From assembly GCA_023807065.1 (NCBI GenBank), contig JAJJLU010004079.1, positions 1-19,167 of the forward strand: DNA of 19,167 bases, read 5' to 3'. The notes below the pieces were generated by a model. It saw only the letters and a program-made list of their open reading frames with translations. It was not told where the DNA came from and did no database searches. Both the position numbers and the translations under genes were made by a program. This document shows, one piece after another, positions 15,912 to 19,167 of this stretch. Source of the stretch: Isotricha intestinalis (lineage: Eukaryota; Ciliophora; Litostomatea; Vestibuliferida; Isotrichidae). Numbering within the stretch: position 1 is the stretch's first letter; each line of letters starts with the position of its first letter.

Positions 15912-18392
15912 TTACTTAATTGTTTTCATCTTTTTAAGTTTTAATTTATCTCTTCTTTCTTTTCTTTTTCTTTCTCCAATAGTGTTTAAGAACCAAATAA
16001 ATAAATATTTCCCTTTAATAAAAAATAATTCTCCCATAAAAGCAGCTTTAATATATACATTATCAGTAAATAATACTTTCATCATAATAATAATAATATC
16101 AAAAAATTTAGGTTTTTTATTTTTTTCTTTAATGTAAAATTTCCAAAGTTTAAAATAATGATTTACTTGATTTAATTTTAAAACTCTTTTCATTTTCATA
16201 ATTTTATTTTCTTTTAAAATTTCTTCAGCTTTAATTTCGTCTTTAGAAATATTTTTTTTATGATTAACAACATTATTTTTTTTGATTAAAAGTCTTTTTT
16301 CTGAAGGTTGCTCTAAATTATATTGATAAATATTTCCTGTAATTTCATCATAAACTTTTTTAACAAATCTAACTGGTTTATATTTTTTTGTTGCATTCAT
16401 TGAAGCATTTCTAATATCTTTTCTATCAATATAATTTAATTTTCTATTTTTCATTCTTTCTTTTCTTAATAGATATTTCATCATGTGATTTCTAACTTTT
16501 GTTATTGAATGAGGAAATTTATATTTTATTTTTCTTTGAATTGGAATATAATCTAATTTAAATTCTTTTTTATTTTTCTTTTCTTGAATTGAAATGTTAT
16601 GAATTCTATTACTTGGTCTAAAACTTATATCAACAAAAGATTCTGTTAAAATTCTTTTATCATAAAATGCATTTTCTATTTCAAAAACTATTTCATTATT
16701 TAATTTTAAATTATTCATTTTTTCCATATTTTTTTTTTCTATATATTGAAACAGTAAACTTCTAAAATAAAATTTATGAAAAAATTTACGTATTATTCCT
16801 AATTCTATTTTATTTATTATTTTTTTCAATCTTTTCTTTTGTTTATCTTTTAAAGAAATATACTTTAATTTTTCAAAGAAAAAATCACAATAAAATTTAT
16901 AAAAATAATGTTTAATATAATTTTTAATAGCAAAAGGAAATTTAACCCATAAATAATGATTATTTTTATTTCCATCAATATAAAAGTCATTAATTAAATT
17001 TTGAACCATAAATTTTTTTTTAATAGCATCAATAATAAAATCTCCATCTTCAGGATAATCCATAATAATATCTTTAAAAGAACAAATTCTATCAGCAGGA
17101 ATAAATAAATTATTTACTTTTCTTCTTAAATAAAGAAAACCAAAACTTTTTTCTGCTTTTTTTTTAACTTTTAATTTTTCTTCTGCTAATTCATATAATC
17201 TTTTATATTTTAATAATTCATTTTTATCTATATTTCTGTATTTTTTTCCTCTATAATAAAATGATTCTTCGTTAATTATATTTATATTTGAAAATGTTTT
17301 TTGAACTGTATCATTTAAATTTTTTTCTATATCAAAATTTTCTTTTAATGATATTACATCAGCACTTTCATAAGTAGGTAAAAAATAAGAACTTATATAA
17401 TCTAATGATGTTATTGAATTATTTCTTCTTTGTTTTATTATTGGTTTATAATAATTTAAATTTCTTTTTAATTCTTTTATTTCATTCTCATAATTTTTTT
17501 TTCTTAATTTTCCTAAAAATTTTTTTTTTTCTTTTTTATAAATATTTAAAATAGCTTTTGTTAATTTATCTATTTTATCTTTTTGAGAAGAGTATAATTG
17601 TTCTTTTTTAATATTATGATAAAATCTTCTAAATAAAGTTTCCATTTTTCCTATTTTTTCTATATCTTTACTTGGTTCATATAAAATAACACTATTTCTT
17701 TTATTTTTCTTTTTATTTAAATTAGATTCTTCAATTTCTAAATTTACTGGTATTTTATCTTTTATTTTTTTTTCAGTTACATGATCAGTTGAATTACTTT
17801 TACTTTTTTTTCTATTATATTTATTATCATTTAAATTTCTATTATTATTATTTTTCTTTAAATTTTCAATATGATAATTTTCTCTTTTATTTTTATTATT
17901 TTTTTCTATCATTAAATTTTCTTTATTTTTTAAATCAAAATTTTCTTCTAAATTTAAATTTTTTGTTAAACTTCTTTTGTGATTATTTTGATTTGGAGGT
18001 TTTAAATCAGTAAAATTAATAAATCTTTGACTACTTGCTTTATTTGGTTCAATTATTATTGGTTTTTCTTTTGAAATATCTGTTAATTTATTATATACAG
18101 AACCTTCCAAATTATTATTTCTAGTTTTATTATTTTTTTTATTATCTTTCTCATTTTCTTTTTTCTTTGTTTCTTTTTTTCTTGAAGGTTGAGTTTGAAA
18201 TATTTTATATAAATTATCTTTTTTATTATTATCTGTTTCTATTGAATTTAATGAAGAAAAATAATTATATTTATTTCCTTTTGGTTTATCATCATTTTTT
18301 GTTGAATTTGGATTTTTTATATTTATTTTTTGAGAAGATTCTTTAGAAGAATGTTCAATTGTTTTATTTCGTTTATCTTTATGCTCATTCAT
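15912..18392 (-). CDS. 826-aa highly basic protein with aromatic helical repeats
   Basis: I do not recognise a named family. Residues 1-235 are Asn/Lys/Ser-rich and probably disordered. The rest looks largely helical and very basic. Similar aromatic/basic helical segments recur: LFRRFYHNIKK (about 253-263), HYFYKFYCDFFFEKLKYI (495-512), RKFFHKFYFRSLLFQYI (535-551), VNHYFKLWKFYIKEK (about 745) and YLFIWFLNTIGERKRK near the C-terminus. The F/Y-x2-F/W-x-F/Y spacing recalls Sfi1-type centrin-binding helices and other basal-body proteins of ciliates, but the match is loose. There is no catalytic motif or signal peptide. It lies upstream of, and on the same strand as, the kinase gene, with 372 bp between them, so the two are independent transcription units. 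Confidence 0.85.
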   Translation of the reverse strand: MNEHKDKRNKTIEHSSKESSQKINIKNPNSTKNDDKPKGNKYNYFSSLNSIETDNNKKDNLYKIFQTQPSRKKETKKKENEKDNKKNNKTRNNNLEGSVYNKLTDISKEKPIIIEPNKASSQRFINFTDLKPPNQNNHKRSLTKNLNLEENFDLKNKENLMIEKNNKNKRENYHIENLKKNNNNRNLNDNKYNRKKSKSNSTDHVTEKKIKDKIPVNLEIEESNLNKKKNKRNSVILYEPSKDIEKIGKMETLFRRFYHNIKKEQLYSSQKDKIDKLTKAILNIYKKEKKKFLGKLRKKNYENEIKELKRNLNYYKPIIKQRRNNSITSLDYISSYFLPTYESADVISLKENFDIEKNLNDTVQKTFSNINIINEESFYYRGKKYRNIDKNELLKYKRLYELAEEKLKVKKKAEKSFGFLYLRRKVNNLFIPADRICSFKDIIMDYPEDGDFIIDAIKKKFMVQNLINDFYIDGNKNNHYLWVKFPFAIKNYIKHYFYKFYCDFFFEKLKYISLKDKQKKRLKKIINKIELGIIRKFFHKFYFRSLLFQYIEKKNMEKMNNLKLNNEIVFEIENAFYDKRILTESFVDISFRPSNRIHNISIQEKKNKKEFKLDYIPIQRKIKYKFPHSITKVRNHMMKYLLRKERMKNRKLNYIDRKDIRNASMNATKKYKPVRFVKKVYDEITGNIYQYNLEQPSEKRLLIKKNNVVNHKKNISKDEIKAEEILKENKIMKMKRVLKLNQVNHYFKLWKFYIKEKNKKPKFFDIIIIMMKVLFTDNVYIKAAFMGELFFIKGKYLFIWFLNTIGERKRKERRDKLKLKKMKTIK

Positions 18393-18562
18393 TTTATTTT
18401 AATGATTTAATAATAAATATTAATATTTTTTTAATATCCTTAATTCTAAAAATCATCAAATTTTCAAAAAAATTACTTAATAATATTTATTTAATATTAT
18501 TATATAATATATTTTCATAATCTAAAAGGTTTTACATAAATTCTTTCAAATTGATTTTTTTA
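18393..18562. other. short A+T-rich spacer
   Basis: These 170 bp lie between the start of the 826-aa gene and the transglutaminase-like relic. I see no gene. It should contain the promoter of the 826-aa gene. Confidence 0.5.
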
Positions 18563-19108
18563 TTAGTATTTTAAAATAAAAACTAACTTTAAATTTCTTT
18601 TGAATTTATCATCATCTTTAATATCTCTTAATACAAAGAAAGAATAAATAAAATAATATTTTCCTTTATCTTCTAAATAATACCATTTATGTTTATATAA
18701 AGTATCTCCAATTTTATAATCATCTTTTTTATTCATTCCACTTATAATTTCAATTCTAATAACAGTAAAATTACATAATTCTTTATATAATATATATAAA
18801 GCTTCATAATTTGAAACAGTTCCTAGTTCTAAAATATCATCTGGAATTCAATAAATTTTTTATCTCTTTGTTTTGAATTATATCCAAGATAAAAGTCTTA
18901 TTGTAATAAAGAAATTATATTTTTTCTATATTTTTATATAATTTTGATATTAAATCATTCTCTTTTAATATAATTAGAAAATATCTTTTTGCATTTATTT
19001 CTATTTTTTTCAAGCAAAATTTTCAGATTTAATTTAATCATAATATATATTTTTCCTTCATAATCAATAAATTAAAAGTATTAGATTTAAAAAAATTAAT
19101 TTTAACAT
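18563..19108 (-). pseudogene. decayed transglutaminase-like (kyphoscoliosis-peptidase-like) gene
   Basis: The best-preserved piece is a 92-codon frame at 18841-18566 ending at TAA (18563-18565). It begins LELGTVSNYEALYILYKELC and continues ISGMNKKDDYKIGD, then HKWYYLEDKGKYYFIYS, then DIKDDDKFKRN. This follows the transglutaminase core: Cys motif, Gly-x-x-K-x-x-x-Y-x-x-G, His-x-Trp, Asp motif, and the D-D-x-F tail of kyphoscoliosis-type proteins. The catalytic Cys position now reads Val (TVSNY) and the Asp position Tyr (FIYS); the His in HKW remains. Upstream, the matching sequence is split over different frames (FIDYEGKIYIMIKLNLKI..., NDLISKLYKNIEKI, DFYLGYNSKQRDKKF) with stops. A signal-peptide-like start, MLKLIFLNLILLIY, is at 19108. 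The coding strand has no GT dinucleotide between 19104 and 18818, so a GT-AG intron inside that stretch cannot repair it. Confidence 0.72.
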
Positions 19109-19167
19109 TAAAAAAAATGAAAATAAATAAATTCATTAAAAATAAAAATTCTATCTTTATATGATTT

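Noticed and set aside
17789..18013. 74-aa plus-strand Phe/Tyr/Leu-rich open frame
   Set aside because: It is the complement of the Asn/Lys-rich N-terminal region of the 826-aa protein.
1..19167. Prokaryotic features, CRISPR arrays, insertion sequences, tRNA or rRNA genes, telomeric repeats
   Set aside because: I found no regularly spaced repeats, transposase-like proteins, tRNA-like clover-leaf signals or C4A2/G4T2-type telomere repeats at either end. The GT-AG intron and protein families are eukaryotic.
1..19167. Anaerobic fungus or Dictyostelium-type origin
   Set aside because: Similar A+T richness and Asn-rich proteins occur there, but the 26-nt intron and the possible ciliary docking protein fit a ciliate better. 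This is a preference, not proof.

Overview
This is a eukaryotic, very A+T-rich stretch, roughly 85% or more A+T by eye and higher between genes. It carries nine confident protein-coding genes, two clear pseudogenes and possibly the 3' end of a further gene at the left edge. Reading frames are long in the standard code. Eight of the nine intact genes stop at TAA and one at TAG. The one intron that can be demonstrated is only 26 nt (GTAAAA...TTTTAG). Very short introns, strong A+T bias, dense packing, many coiled-coil or basic cytoskeletal-type proteins, an AMPK/SNF1-type kinase and a protist-style Ras-like GTPase relic together suggest a ciliate nuclear genome. The unreassigned TAA/TAG would fit a litostome such as a rumen ciliate. 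That assignment is inference; another A+T-rich protist is possible. Nothing looks prokaryotic, viral or transposon-derived.

Left part (1-6415): a possible gene end at 1-90; an M14 zinc carboxypeptidase on the minus strand (185-1318); a 143-bp divergent promoter gap; then three plus-strand genes in a row: a 640-aa coiled-coil protein, a 448-aa basic protein and a 265-aa basic protein. I recognise no enzymatic domain in those three.

Middle (6416-12158): a three-finger C2H2 zinc-finger gene on the minus strand whose third finger appears only after removal of the 26-nt intron; a long coiled-coil protein on the minus strand with a segment resembling outer-dynein-arm docking-complex proteins; a wrecked Ras-like small GTPase pseudogene on the minus strand; and, head to head with it, a plus-strand FAD-linked-oxidase-fold protein that has lost the usual FAD-contacting glycine motifs.

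Right part (12441-19167): a complete AMPK/SNF1-type kinase with kinase, UBA-like and KA1 domains separated by about 560 residues of low-complexity sequence; an 826-aa very basic protein with aromatic/basic helical repeats; and, at the right edge, a transglutaminase-like (kyphoscoliosis-peptidase-like) pseudogene with frameshifts and substituted catalytic residues.

There is no operon-like logic. The genes look independently transcribed from short A-rich leaders. The most notable points are the hidden intron, the two decayed genes, the probable FAD-oxidase pseudoenzyme, and block-wise switching between A-ending and T-ending codons inside genes, which the encoded proteins do not explain.
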